Source: Allomuricauda sp.
Lineage (GTDB): Bacteria; Bacteroidota; Bacteroidia; Flavobacteriales; Flavobacteriaceae
NCBI GenBank assembly: GCA_003712125.1
Contig: RHLF01000001.1
Coordinates: forward strand, 372,001-436,000
Direction of reading: 5' to 3'
Length of the DNA: 64,000 nucleotides
In this document: positions 1 to 8,927 of the stretch, piece by piece
Position numbering within the stretch: the first letter of the stretch is position 1
Layout of the letters: each line of letters starts with the position of its first letter
Made by a program: the position numbers and the translations under genes
Notes under the pieces: model-generated
Seen by the model: only the letters and a program-made list of their open reading frames with translations
The model's database searches: none
What the model was told of the DNA's origin: nothing

Positions 1-3000
1 ACCCAGGTTGAGAACCAATTCTCCTGTAGAGGTGGCCTCACCATCCACATAAGGATCCAACACCCAAAATTGAACGAATTCAACGTTGGATTGTTCAAAG
101 TTGGTACTACTGAGTGAGCGCATGATTCCTGCCCAGTTGTCTTCCGGACTACCCTCAAAACTTGTACTGGTATTATAGGGTCCTTTCTGATTCGGATAGT
201 AGGCCAAATCTAAGGTTCCCTGTACCGTTGTCTGCCCTTGCGCGATATCGATCTGCGGAAAGACTTCATCAATAAACACGCGCCTGGTACTGTTTAGCGA
301 TATATCGGCATCGGTGATACCGGCAGGACGCTGGTTGGTATAAAAAATGGGATCAATGGTGTACCACGACATTTTCGCACGTTCATGCCCCACTTCAAGT
401 CCGTCAAGACCCTCGGCAAATTCTACGGGCGGGCTCGCCAAAGACCAACCCAACGAAGAACGGATATCGATCAAGGCCTGGGCCCCTTCAAAATCATCTA
501 GATAGGTTGTAGTCTCCCCTTGAAAATCAGCATTTTTGGGTGAGTTGGGCTTTAAAAAGGCTACTTCACCACGTAGGGATACGTTTGAGGGTACATCCGT
601 ATCAATATTGGGTAGTTTGTTCGCCAATCGGGTTAGAAAAGGCACTTCGGTACTGAAATTTCCGTTCAGACCAAAGATGGTATTGTTTACCGGTTCAACC
701 CCAAAGTTTGATTTTTGGGTCAAGGGGCGTTCATTTAAATTCAATAAGGTTGCCCCCAGCACAAAGTTTTCATTAAACTGGTGTTCGACGTTTACCCCGG
801 TAAACCTTCGGGTCTGTTGCCCAAAAACAGCATTGTTCTCAACCGAAATATTAATGGGCGTATTCGAAGCTTCCAAGCTCGGATCCAAGATCTGGACCGT
901 ACCGGCCTGATAGTTTACGGTATAATCGATACCTTCCTGCAATTGGCGGCCGCCTGCGGTCACCCGAACCGAACCACGCGGTACGTTAAACGCTCCGATT
1001 GGTATGCCATTTGCACCTTCAGATTTATACCGTCCCTTTAACTGAAAACGATTCTTTTCGGCATCCTGAAGCGAAGCTGCCTTCGTCTTGGAATACATAT
1101 TACGGAACACATAACGCTGCTGGTTGGCATTATAACCTTGGTCGTTTTCAACCTCATAGGTACCCCCACCCAGCAAATCGAATAGGTATTCACCAAAAGG
1201 TTCAACCTTGGTAAAAATTATGCGACCGGATTGTGTGTCTACCGTGATACCCGGAATGTAATCAAAGAAACCATCACCCCCAGGCTGCACATCATTATAT
1301 ACATTGAGGCGGTCCAGATTAAATACATCCAAAAGGATTCGTTCTTCCAGGGGTCGGCCATCCGCAGAAGCTGCAGTAGCTGGGAAGGGCTCAACAGGAC
1401 TAATGTAGTTTCGCGGTGTTGGGTCGGAATAAAGGATATTGAGTTTAAAATCTTCTTGGCTTAATTGAAATGCCCCTGTGGCATAGATGTTTTTCATCAT
1501 CAGATCCCATATCGGATCATCGACATTGGTAATATTGCTTTTCAGCAATTTTAGGATCAGGGTGTTGTTTTCAACTATTGGATTCACCCCGCCAGAAATT
1601 GTAGTGGCATCAATTCCGCCATTGGCAAATTCACCCACCTGGTACACTTCTCCATTAAAGGTGTATTGAAATGCGACACCCAAGACCTCATCATTGCTCA
1701 ATCGTTGGTTTAGGGAGATATAGCCCAATTGTGAATCAAATTGATAATCACGACCGATCTCCAACTTACGGGCGTTTTCTAGAATGGCATAGTCAAATCC
1801 TTGATTGGAAACATAACCATTGCCAAAATTGAACCCTTGCTCAACAGTGGCGATATCACGAATTTGGTCTGTTAGCACCCCTCCGGCTCCGATCAAGGCT
1901 GGATCATAGTCGTTGGCGCCATTTTGCGGTAGGCCATTGGCTCCAATCGGATTGAAAAAGCCACCCGGTGCGTTGGTATTGATACGGGTCTGCTCTGAAG
2001 CCGTTTCCCCTAAATCTTGAATCGCGACGACATTTCGAACATTCAGGGTTTGCTGGTTACGGTTGGTCACCCAAACCTCCAGTCGCGTTATCTGAACCTG
2101 ACTTTGGATGAAAGGATAATTGGCGAGGGCGCCATCATAATTGTCCCTGAAATATTGGGCCAAGAAAAAGTGTTTGTCCTCATCGTAATCAAGGGCGGTC
2201 AATGAAAATTCGTTCAATGTTCCTCCTCCTTGTGCCACCACAGTATTGTTTTGGGAACGCTGCTCGGAAAATACCGCGGTTACGGTGGTCTTCCCAAATT
2301 GCAATTGCGTCTTCACCCCAAAAAGACTCTGCGCACCGGTAATCAGCGAACTGTTGAGGGGCATGTTCACATTACCAATTTCAATTTTGCGCAGAATGTC
2401 GTCTTCTGTTGGGGTATAATCCAATTTGACCAAATTCTGAAAATCGAATGTGGCCTCAGTATCATAGTTTGCCGTGACTTGCAAACGCTCACCCACCTTA
2501 CCCAAAAGACTCAAACTGATCCGTTGGTCAAAATCAAAGGAAAGGTTGGTTCGATTTCGTGGGGAAAGCGCCGGATTGTCATTTTTTTGCCAAAGAACGC
2601 CCAAGTCCATTGCCACGGAACCTTGTGGAATAACTTCTATGGTGTTTCCTCCGAAGATGGATTCAAAAAAGTTGCTGTTGACATAGAAGTTGGGGAGCAA
2701 GTTTTTACGAGCTTCTTCCGAACCTTCCTTTTTGCCCGAAAAAGCATCGATTTTTTCTTTAAAATAGGTTTTCATTTGCTCCTGACGTACCAATTCGTAG
2801 TATTGTTCAGGAGTCAGAAATAGCGGATGTGTAATATTATAGTCACCAACGCTTTCGGTGTATACATAACGGTCTAAGCTAGCATCATAGGTATACTTCG
2901 CAACAATACTATCTGGATTCGCCAACAGCAGCTTACCCAAGGATACGCCGGTTTTTACGGAATCTTGTTGCTGTTCGCCCGTTTCTTGGGAATACGAAAA

Positions 3001-3084
3001 GACATACGTCCCCAAGAAAATAATGCAAAGGAAGAATCGCTTAAATGCCAGTGATTTAAGAATTGGTTTGGCCCCTCTTTTCAA
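1..3084 (-). CDS. sprA: SprA, type IX secretion system outer-membrane translocon (N-terminal part, cut by window edge)
   Basis: About 1,028 codons of an open frame run off the left edge. SprA proteins are roughly 2,400 residues, so less than half is present. SprA is the giant outer-membrane barrel through which T9SS cargo (gliding adhesins, secreted enzymes) leaves the cell. The translation starts with a basic segment and a hydrophobic signal (FKRFFLCIIFLGTYVF) followed by SYSQ. It continues with long beta-rich stretches typical of the family, such as GITVDTQSGRIIFTKVEPFG and FLDDFEGAQ-like YLDDFEGAQALIDIR. An in-frame TAA lies just upstream, and the only canonical start that keeps the signal peptide is TTG at 3084-3082. 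The first ATG lies far inside, so TTG is chosen. It follows ruvA by 5 bp and is probably co-transcribed with maeB-ruvA. Identity is confident; the start is less so. Confidence 0.93.
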   Translation of the reverse strand, partial: MKRGAKPILKSLAFKRFFLCIIFLGTYVFSYSQETGEQQQDSVKTGVSLGKLLLANPDSIVAKYTYDASLDRYVYTESVGDYNITHPLFLTPEQYYELVRQEQMKTYFKEKIDAFSGKKEGSEEARKNLLPNFYVNSNFFESIFGGNTIEVIPQGSVAMDLGVLWQKNDNPALSPRNRTNLSFDFDQRISLSLLGKVGERLQVTANYDTEATFDFQNLVKLDYTPTEDDILRKIEIGNVNMPLNSSLITGAQSLFGVKTQLQFGKTTVTAVFSEQRSQNNTVVAQGGGTLNEFSLTALDYDEDKHFFLAQYFRDNYDGALANYPFIQSQVQITRLEVWVTNRNQQTLNVRNVVAIQDLGETASEQTRINTNAPGGFFNPIGANGLPQNGANDYDPALIGAGGVLTDQIRDIATVEQGFNFGNGYVSNQGFDYAILENARKLEIGRDYQFDSQLGYISLNQRLSNDEVLGVAFQYTFNGEVYQVGEFANGGIDATTISGGVNPIVENNTLILKLLKSNITNVDDPIWDLMMKNIYATGAFQLSQEDFKLNILYSDPTPRNYISPVEPFPATAASADGRPLEERILLDVFNLDRLNVYNDVQPGGDGFFDYIPGITVDTQSGRIIFTKVEPFGEYLFDLLGGGTYEVENDQGYNANQQRYVFRNMYSKTKAASLQDAEKNRFQLKGRYKSEGANGIPIGAFNVPRGSVRVTAGGRQLQEGIDYTVNYQAGTVQILDPSLEASNTPINISVENNAVFGQQTRRFTGVNVEHQFNENFVLGATLLNLNERPLTQKSNFGVEPVNNTIFGLNGNFSTEVPFLTRLANKLPNIDTDVPSNVSLRGEVAFLKPNSPKNADFQGETTTYLDDFEGAQALIDIRSSLGWSLASPPVEFAEGLDGLEVGHERAKMSWYTIDPIFYTNQRPAGITDADISLNSTRRVFIDEVFPQIDIAQGQTTVQGTLDLAYYPNQKGPYNTSTSFEGSPEDNWAGIMRSLSSTNFEQSNVEFVQFWVLDPYVDGEATSTGELVLNLG

Positions 3085-3089
3085 ACTAT

Positions 3090-3671
3090 TTACAAATTAT
3101 TAAGCGCCTTTTTGATAATGTCCTCGACGCTTAGCGAAGGATCCTGGTTAATGACCTTTTCGACAACTCTTTCCGATTGTCTTCGGTTGAATCCAAGAAC
3201 CTCTAAAGCAGATAACGCTTCTTCTTTGGTTGTATTGTTTGATTGTGTGGAAACTTCTCCCATATCGTAAACCTTCAAAACCTTGTCTTTTAGGTCAAGA
3301 ATTACGCGCTGGGCAGTTTTGGCTCCAATACCTTTGATTGCCTGTATGGAAACCACATCGGCACCAGCGATCGCATCGCGAACCTGATCCGGGGTCATTG
3401 AGGAAAGCATTGTTCTTGCGGTGCTCGATCCGATACCCGAAACGGAAATCAGCAATCGAAATATTTCCCGTTCGGTACGTTCAGCAAAACCAAACAACGT
3501 ATGTGAATCTTCACGAACTTGCAGGTGGGTGTACAATTGGATATTTTCTTCGTCTTGGAGCAACGAAAACGTATGCAAGGAAATATTTAAAAAATAACCT
3601 ACCCCTGCACACTCTACTATAACGTAAGTCGGATTTTTTTCAACCAGTTTTCCCTTTAGGTGTGTTATCAT
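3090..3671 (-). CDS. ruvA: Holliday junction branch migration complex subunit RuvA
   Basis: RuvA binds four-way DNA junctions as a tetramer and loads the RuvB motor during recombinational repair. The 193-residue length is normal. The N-terminal OB domain begins MITHLKGKLVEKNPTYVIVE. The central helix-hairpin-helix pair includes LISVSGIGSSTARTMLSS and IQAIKGIGAKTAQRVILDLK. The C-terminal RuvB-contacting domain (EALSALEVLGFNRRQSE) follows a short acidic/Asn-rich linker. The ATG overlaps the maeB stop by 4 bp (ATGA), which indicates translational coupling, and sprA starts 5 bp downstream. Its partner ruvB is in the same strand cluster about 7 kb away, separated by unrelated enzymes. Confidence 0.97.
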   Translation of the reverse strand: MITHLKGKLVEKNPTYVIVECAGVGYFLNISLHTFSLLQDEENIQLYTHLQVREDSHTLFGFAERTEREIFRLLISVSGIGSSTARTMLSSMTPDQVRDAIAGADVVSIQAIKGIGAKTAQRVILDLKDKVLKVYDMGEVSTQSNNTTKEEALSALEVLGFNRRQSERVVEKVINQDPSLSVEDIIKKALNNL

Positions 3672-5962
3672 TTTGCTGATTTGGCTTTTTTTCGTTTTTC
3701 GCGCTCTTGGGCATCGATTACGGCTACTGCGGCCATGTTGACCATCTCTTCAACGCTGGCGCCCAGCTGCAAAATATGGGCAGATTTACGCAATCCCAGC
3801 ATTATTGGACCAATAGAATCGGCATTATTGAGCCCCTTTAGTAGTTTGTAGGTGATATTGGCCGCCTCTAAGTTTGGGAAAACAAGGGCATTTACCTTCT
3901 TACCCGCCAATTTAGAAAATGGAAAGTTATTATGACACAACTCTTGGTTTAGGGCAAAATCGGTCTGTATCTCTCCGTCAATAACCAATTCAGGATGTTG
4001 TTCGTGAAGGATGCGAACGGCCTCCCGCACCTTGCGGGCATGGGGGTGCTGCGATGAACCAAAATTGGCGTACGACAGTAAGGCAACCACTGGGTCAAAA
4101 CCAAAGGTAGAAGCCACATTGGCCGTCATTAAAGCAATCTCTGCCAGCTCCTCCGCATTGGGATCAATATTTACAGAGGTATCTGCCAAAAACAAAGGGC
4201 CTCTTTGCGTAATCATGATGTTTACCGTTGCCGCACGGGTAACCCCAGTGGCTTTACCCAAAACCTCAAAGACTGGCTTCAATACCTTCGGATACGACCT
4301 CGAATAACCTGAAATCATACCATCTGCATCCCCCTCCATCAACATCATCGAACCAAAATAATTCCGCTTACCCATATTTATACGGGCACTATATTCCGTT
4401 TCTCCCTTGCGCTTTCGGGCCTCCCAAAGCTTTTGGGCATACTTTGTTCTTATTTCTTTGGTTTCAGGAGAACGAGGATCAATGATGGGTACATCCGCAT
4501 CGAAATCAAGTTCTTTCTTGAGACGTTCTATGGTCGTTCGATTTCCAAGAAGAATGGGTTTGGCAATGCCCTCGTCATGCACAATTTGTGCTGCCTTTAA
4601 AACATCCAACAATTCCGCTTCGGCAAAAACAATGCGCTTCGGATTGACTTTCGCCCTATTGTGCAATAAGCGAACAATTTTATTATCATTTCCCGATCGT
4701 TGATGAAGACCTTCTACATAAGCATCCCAATCTTTTATCGGTGCTTTGGCCACGCCACTTTCCATAGCCGCTTTGGCCACCGCTGGTGGTATGGTGGTAA
4801 TCAAACGGGGGTCAAAGGGTTTGGGTATGATATAGTCTTTTCCAAAGGCCAGCCGTGTGGTATCATAGGTGATATTAACTTGCTCGGGCACGGGCTCTTT
4901 GGTCAGATCGGCCAGGGCTCGAACCGCTGCCATTTTCATATCCTCATTGATTTTCGTGGCCCTGACGTCTAAGGAACCCCTGAAAATGAAAGGAAATCCG
5001 AGTACGTTGTTTACCTGATTCGGGTGATCAGATCTACCGGTAGCCATGATAATATCATCGCGGGTTTTACAGGCCAAATCATATTCAATCTCGGGATCAG
5101 GATTGGCCATGGCAAATACAATTGGATTCTTTGCCATGGATTTCAGCATTTTCGGACTCACAATATTGGCGATGGATAGTCCGATAAATACATCGGCATC
5201 TTTCATGGCCTCTTCAAGGGTATTTATCTTTCGGTCTGTGGCAAACTCTTCTTTCTGGGAAGATAATTTTTCACGATCACTTCGAATTACCCCTTTGCTG
5301 TCAAGCATGACCATATTCTCGGCCTTTGCTCCAAAAGCTTTGTATAAGCGTGAGCACGACACTGCTGCCGCACCTGCACCGCTAATGACAATCTTTACTT
5401 TTTCAATTTTCTTTTTTGCCAGCTCCAAGGCATTGAGCAGGGCAGCTGCCGAAATGATGGCCGTACCGTGCTGGTCGTCATGCATTACGGGAATATCCAA
5501 TTCCTCTTTGAGGCGTCGTTCAATTTCAAACGCTTCGGGCGCTTTGATATCTTCCAAATTAATTCCGCCGAAGGTAGGTGCAATTGTCTTGACGGTCTCC
5601 ACGAATTTATCTACATCCTCGGTATCCAATTCAATATCGATACCATCTATATCGGCAAATATTTTAAAAAGCAAGCTTTTTCCTTCCATTACAGGTTTGG
5701 AGGCCTCAGGGCCGATATTGCCCAAACCCAAAACTGCTGTACCATTTGAAATTACGGCCACAACATTCCCTTTTGCCGTATACCGATACACTTCTTCCGG
5801 ATTTTTTTCAATCTCCAAACAGGGTTCGGCCACCCCGGGAGAATAGGCCAAGGCCAAGTCACGTTGTGTAGAATAGGGCTTGGTGGGAACCACCTTTATT
5901 TTGCCAGGCTGGGGTTTGGCATGGTATACCAACGCCTGTCTCCTTCTTTTCTCCTTACTCAT
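3668..5962 (-). CDS. maeB: NADP-dependent malic enzyme with C-terminal phosphotransacetylase-like domain
   Basis: The enzyme oxidatively decarboxylates malate to pyruvate and yields NADPH for biosynthesis. The 764-residue length fits the MaeB type, in which a malic enzyme (about residues 1-430) is fused to a phosphate acetyl/butyryltransferase-like regulatory domain (about 440-755). Visible malic-enzyme motifs are LALAYSPGVAEPCL, VMHDDQHGTAIISAAALLNA and the nucleotide-binding IVISGAGAAAVSCSRLYKA. The second domain has RIVFAEAELLDVLKAAQ, GMISGYSRSY and ANFGSSQHPHARKVREAVRI. In studied homologues the C-terminal domain is not catalytic but binds acetyl-CoA as an inhibitor; that is family knowledge, not seen here. 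It is the first gene of the maeB-ruvA-sprA run and overlaps ruvA by 4 bp. Confidence 0.96.
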   Translation of the reverse strand: MSKEKRRRQALVYHAKPQPGKIKVVPTKPYSTQRDLALAYSPGVAEPCLEIEKNPEEVYRYTAKGNVVAVISNGTAVLGLGNIGPEASKPVMEGKSLLFKIFADIDGIDIELDTEDVDKFVETVKTIAPTFGGINLEDIKAPEAFEIERRLKEELDIPVMHDDQHGTAIISAAALLNALELAKKKIEKVKIVISGAGAAAVSCSRLYKAFGAKAENMVMLDSKGVIRSDREKLSSQKEEFATDRKINTLEEAMKDADVFIGLSIANIVSPKMLKSMAKNPIVFAMANPDPEIEYDLACKTRDDIIMATGRSDHPNQVNNVLGFPFIFRGSLDVRATKINEDMKMAAVRALADLTKEPVPEQVNITYDTTRLAFGKDYIIPKPFDPRLITTIPPAVAKAAMESGVAKAPIKDWDAYVEGLHQRSGNDNKIVRLLHNRAKVNPKRIVFAEAELLDVLKAAQIVHDEGIAKPILLGNRTTIERLKKELDFDADVPIIDPRSPETKEIRTKYAQKLWEARKRKGETEYSARINMGKRNYFGSMMLMEGDADGMISGYSRSYPKVLKPVFEVLGKATGVTRAATVNIMITQRGPLFLADTSVNIDPNAEELAEIALMTANVASTFGFDPVVALLSYANFGSSQHPHARKVREAVRILHEQHPELVIDGEIQTDFALNQELCHNNFPFSKLAGKKVNALVFPNLEAANITYKLLKGLNNADSIGPIMLGLRKSAHILQLGASVEEMVNMAAVAVIDAQEREKRKKAKSAK

Positions 5963-5982
5963 GTAGTGTAATGATTTATGGC

Positions 5983-5990
5983 CAAAGGTA
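5983..5990 (-). promoter_or_regulatory. Possible -7 box for maeB-ruvA-sprA
   Basis: On the minus strand this reads TACCTTTG, an exact match to the Bacteroidota -7 consensus TAnnTTTG, 21 bp upstream of the maeB ATG. No TTG lies at the ideal 17-20 bp distance; the nearest is 24 bp away. The assignment therefore rests on the -7 element alone. Confidence 0.4.
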
Positions 5991-6042
5991 AGTGTATTGC
6001 CAAAATTAGGCTATCAATGGGATCGGGTAAATTTCGTTTGAA

Positions 6043-7380
6043 TTAAGAAATCACCTCGTCTTGTTCATCTTCAGTGGCCGTCTTTGGCATGTTCAAGCGC
6101 ATCGCCAATACGGCTGCAATTATAAAAAAGCCACCCGCAAATAACATGGCATTAATTGCACTACCGCCTAAAACATTTTTGAAAATAGGTCCAAAGGACA
6201 AGGTTTGAATACCCATTGGAATCACGATCATCATATTCAGGATCCCCATATAAACCCCTCTGCGTTCTTGAGGAACAATTTTAGAAACCATACTATATGG
6301 GATACCCATCATGGCTGCCCACCCAATACCAAATAAGACCATAGGGAAAAGCACGTATACAGGATCGTTTATATGTGGAATGGTCAATAGGGCGATTCCT
6401 GTTCCCAATAGACTCAAGGCGTATATTTTTTTACCTCCAAAACGTATCGTCAAGGGCACCAATATCAATGCCACAACAGCTGTTACAACATTGTAGGTTG
6501 TACTCATCTTTGCCGCTTGCGCAGCAGCTTCAGATGTATCGTACCCCATGGTATTTCGAAATAATGGGGTTATGAATTGCCAATAAATGAAGAGGGCATA
6601 CCATTGGAATAGGTACACCGCTGATAACTTCCACATGAATTTCGGCATCTCTTTGACCGCATGGGAAATCTCTACAAAAGGTGCCTTAAAACGCTCCATA
6701 AATGGTAAGGCCCGGTTTTTCATAATTTCTTCCAGCTCTTCATCACTCGGCGGTATCTCGGGCGTCTTAAGTACCGACCATAGAATTGTAACTATTGATA
6801 AAAATGAACCAATAAAGAACGAATAGTACAGCCATTTTGGAATCTGCCCGGATATTTCCTCTCCGCCACCAAACCAATCTTGAAATAAAAAGATAGACGC
6901 ATTGGCCAATAAAATACCGGCCCCAACAAACAAGCTCTGCATTTGATATCCTATGCTTAATTGACTGTCGGGAAGTTTATCTCCTACAAAAGCACGATAG
7001 GGCTCCATGGCCATATTGTTTCCAACGTCCAATATCCAGAGCAGGCCTACTGCGAACCAAAGTGCCGGACTTAAAGGAAAGGCAAACAAACACAAGCTTC
7101 CCAATAGGGCTCCTATCAAGAAAAAAGGCTTTCTTCGACCCCATCGTGGAGACCAGGTTTTATCTGATACCGCACCTATAATGGGCTGTACGATCAAACC
7201 GGTAACCGGGCCGGCGATATTTAGGATGGGCAGCAATTCTTCAGAAGCCCCTAAAAACAAAAATATCGGGTTGATTGCACTTTGCTGCAGTCCAAAACTA
7301 TATTGAATGCCGAGGAAACCGACATTCATATTCCATATTTGCCAAAAACTAAGTTTTGGTTTTTTAAGTAATGTAGCCAT
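6043..7380 (-). CDS. MFS transporter of the glycoside/sugar-proton (SLC45/GPH-like) group
   Basis: This is an inner-membrane secondary transporter of 445 residues with about 12 hydrophobic segments. The family-specific loop between segments 2 and 3 is clear: GAVSDKTWSPRWGRRKPFF, the D-x-x-x-x-R-x-G-R-R type seen in sucrose/maltose-proton and SLC45 transporters. A longer charged cytoplasmic loop (about residues 205-235, rich in Glu) separates the two six-helix halves. Neighbours (maeB behind, queG in front) do not point to a substrate, and no glycosidase or SusCD pair is nearby. The substrate is therefore open; sugar import is the family expectation. The start is the ATG at 7380 just before MATLLKKPKLSFWQIWNMN. 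Confidence 0.85.
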   Translation of the reverse strand: MATLLKKPKLSFWQIWNMNVGFLGIQYSFGLQQSAINPIFLFLGASEELLPILNIAGPVTGLIVQPIIGAVSDKTWSPRWGRRKPFFLIGALLGSLCLFAFPLSPALWFAVGLLWILDVGNNMAMEPYRAFVGDKLPDSQLSIGYQMQSLFVGAGILLANASIFLFQDWFGGGEEISGQIPKWLYYSFFIGSFLSIVTILWSVLKTPEIPPSDEELEEIMKNRALPFMERFKAPFVEISHAVKEMPKFMWKLSAVYLFQWYALFIYWQFITPLFRNTMGYDTSEAAAQAAKMSTTYNVVTAVVALILVPLTIRFGGKKIYALSLLGTGIALLTIPHINDPVYVLFPMVLFGIGWAAMMGIPYSMVSKIVPQERRGVYMGILNMMIVIPMGIQTLSFGPIFKNVLGGSAINAMLFAGGFFIIAAVLAMRLNMPKTATEDEQDEVIS

Positions 7381-7442
7381 TTGAGTTGGTTTAATTTGGT
7401 TACGGCTTATGGAAGGCCGTAGTCTCGCTCAAGATAACGATT

Positions 7443-8369
7443 TTAATCGCGCTGCAAAAATTTGATGTTGCGCTTTAGGCCCGAAAATTTGGTGCGCTTC
7501 ACAGCTGATTTTTTAAACACCTTTTTAAATACCTCCTCTGTAATTTCATCCCAGTCTTTTTTGGAGTAGGAAAGCAATTCAGGATGCGGATCAAAAAGCG
7601 GTTCTGAATGTGGTTTTGAAAATCGGTTCCATGGGCATACCTCTTGACATACATCACAACCAAACATCCAGTCATCAAACTTGCCCCCGAATTCTGTTGG
7701 AATTTCGTTTTTCAACTCAATGGTAAAATAGGATATACATTTACTTCCATCTACCACATAGGGGGCTACAATGGCTTCAGTTGGGCAGGCATCGATACAG
7801 GCCGTGCAGGTACCGCAATGGTCGGTCACCGGAGTATCGTATTCCAACTCCAAATCAACGATCAACTCCGCAATAAAATAGTAGGAACCCACTTCTTTGG
7901 TCAACAAATTGCTATGCTTGCCGATCCAACCCAAACCGCTTTTGGCTGCCCATGCCTTATCCAATACCGGAGCTGAGTCTACAAAGGCCCGACCCTGTAC
8001 CGCTCCGATTTCTTCTTGTATGAACTGCAAAAGGGATTTGAGCTTGTCCTTAATTACAAAATGATAATCGGTGCCATAGGCATATTTGGAAATTTTATAG
8101 GAATCCTGATTTTGTTCTTCTGATGGATAATAGTTCAGCAATAAAGAAATCACTGATTTTGAGCCCTCAACGAGCTTGGTAGGGTCTAAACGTTTGTCAA
8201 AATGATTTTCCATATACCCCATTTCGCCATGCATTTGCCTAGTCAGCCAAGCTTCCAAGCGTGGGGCCTCATCTTCCAAAAACTCGGCCTTGGAGATTCC
8301 ACAAGACAAAAAACCGAGGCGCTTGGCTTCGGTTTTTATACTAGTACTGTAGTGCGCTTTTGCATTCAA
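7443..8369 (-). CDS. queG: Epoxyqueuosine reductase QueG
   Basis: QueG reduces epoxyqueuosine to queuosine in the wobble position of tRNAs, using cobalamin and two [4Fe-4S] clusters. The 308-residue length is close to the family norm. The two ferredoxin-type motifs are visible: [16 protein letters not shown] (about residues 186-201) and [13 protein letters not shown] (about 239-251). The N-terminal cobalamin-binding part includes [12 protein letters not shown] and the [20 protein letters not shown] segment typical of the family. The start appears to be TTG at 8369-8367: an in-frame TGA precedes it, and no in-frame ATG occurs before the conserved [11 protein letters not shown]. The HEAT-repeat extension found in some QueG proteins is absent. 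It lies 40 bp downstream of the cupin gene. Confidence 0.95.
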   Translation of the reverse strand: MNAKAHYSTSIKTEAKRLGFLSCGISKAEFLEDEAPRLEAWLTRQMHGEMGYMENHFDKRLDPTKLVEGSKSVISLLLNYYPSEEQNQDSYKISKYAYGTDYHFVIKDKLKSLLQFIQEEIGAVQGRAFVDSAPVLDKAWAAKSGLGWIGKHSNLLTKEVGSYYFIAELIVDLELEYDTPVTDHCGTCTACIDACPTEAIVAPYVVDGSKCISYFTIELKNEIPTEFGGKFDDWMFGCDVCQEVCPWNRFSKPHSEPLFDPHPELLSYSKKDWDEITEEVFKKVFKKSAVKRTKFSGLKRNIKFLQRD

Positions 8370-8409
8370 TTTGACAACTCATAAAACCGTTGCCAAAGTA
8401 CAAAAACTA

Positions 8410-8856
8410 TCATACTCCTACGGGAGGGGGAATGCTCATATCGAAATCTTGGGCGTGGTCCAATACCTTTTGAATGATATCGGGATGTACCGATTTGGCT
8501 ATGGCATCTTCTTCATGCTCAGGAATACCTACCATTTTAAAAAAATCAAAAAATCCTTTCGGACTATGAACATTAACCCATTTACAAGGGCTAGCACTTT
8601 TGTTGCCAAAAGTATGCAAGATACCTGATGGAATATCAACAGATTCACCAGCTTTTAGAACTCGGGTTTCACCGTTGATCATAAATTCCATTTCACCTTC
8701 CAATATCAAAAAAGCCTCTTGGTAATTGTTATGCAGATGAGGCGGCGGACCTGGAACTCCTGCGGGTGTTTCGAAAACAACCATGTCAAAATCCCCAGTG
8801 GTTGGATGCGGTTTTAGTTTATGTCCTAAAACCCACATTGCTGTAGTTTGTTTCAT
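8410..8856 (-). CDS. Small cupin-domain protein under TetR control
   Basis: A 148-residue cytoplasmic protein with a single cupin barrel. The metal-binding pattern is visible as PPHLHNNYQEAFLILEGEM in motif 1 (two His and a Glu) and IPSGILHTFGNKS in motif 2 (one His). The reaction is unknown; single-domain cupins include dioxygenases, isomerases and ligand sensors. It has a strong minus-strand promoter with a palindrome between the -7 box and the ATG, and a TetR-family gene is divergently transcribed 71 bp away. It is therefore probably the repressed target of that regulator, induced by some small molecule. The downstream gene queG may be co-transcribed. Confidence 0.85.
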   Translation of the reverse strand: MKQTTAMWVLGHKLKPHPTTGDFDMVVFETPAGVPGPPPHLHNNYQEAFLILEGEMEFMINGETRVLKAGESVDIPSGILHTFGNKSASPCKWVNVHSPKGFFDFFKMVGIPEHEEDAIAKSVHPDIIQKVLDHAQDFDMSIPPPVGV

Positions 8857-8859
8857 TTA

Positions 8860-8875
8860 TGAGATTTTTGTCTCA
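8860..8875. promoter_or_regulatory. Palindromic operator 1 (TetR candidate) upstream of the cupin gene
   Basis: TGAGA-6 nt-TCTCA lies immediately downstream of the cupin -7 box and 3 bp from its ATG, a roadblock/occlusion position. It shares the half-site TTTGTCTCA with the second palindrome at 8915-8928. Confidence 0.6.
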
Positions 8876-8907
8876 CAAACATAATTACAAATTTTTACAA
8901 CTCAAAA
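8876..8907 (-). promoter_or_regulatory. Cupin gene promoter (-33/-7)
   Basis: The minus strand reads TTTTG, then 19 nt, then TATGTTTG, a full match to the Bacteroidota consensus TTG/TAnnTTTG. The -7 box is 19 bp upstream of the cupin ATG and sits between the two TetR-type palindromes. Confidence 0.7.
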
Positions 8908-8914
8908 TTTTATA

Positions 8915-8926
8915 AGACATTTGTCT
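8915..8926. promoter_or_regulatory. Palindromic operator 2 (TetR candidate), abutting the regulator start codon
   Basis: AGACA-TT-TGTCT is a perfect inverted repeat ending 1 bp before the ATG of the tetR-like gene. The right half continues as TTTGTCTCATG, repeating the half-site of operator 1 in the same orientation. The position suggests autorepression. Confidence 0.55.
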
Positions 8927-8927
8927 C

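Noticed and set aside
2230-2823. A 197-codon plus-strand frame inside sprA.
   Set aside because: It is antisense to a well-supported SprA frame, with no domain, signal or promoter.
5046-5846. A 266-codon open frame on the plus strand inside maeB.
   Set aside because: It is antisense to a strongly conserved enzyme and its Ser/Thr/Phe-rich product matches nothing recognisable; it arises from codon bias on the opposite strand.
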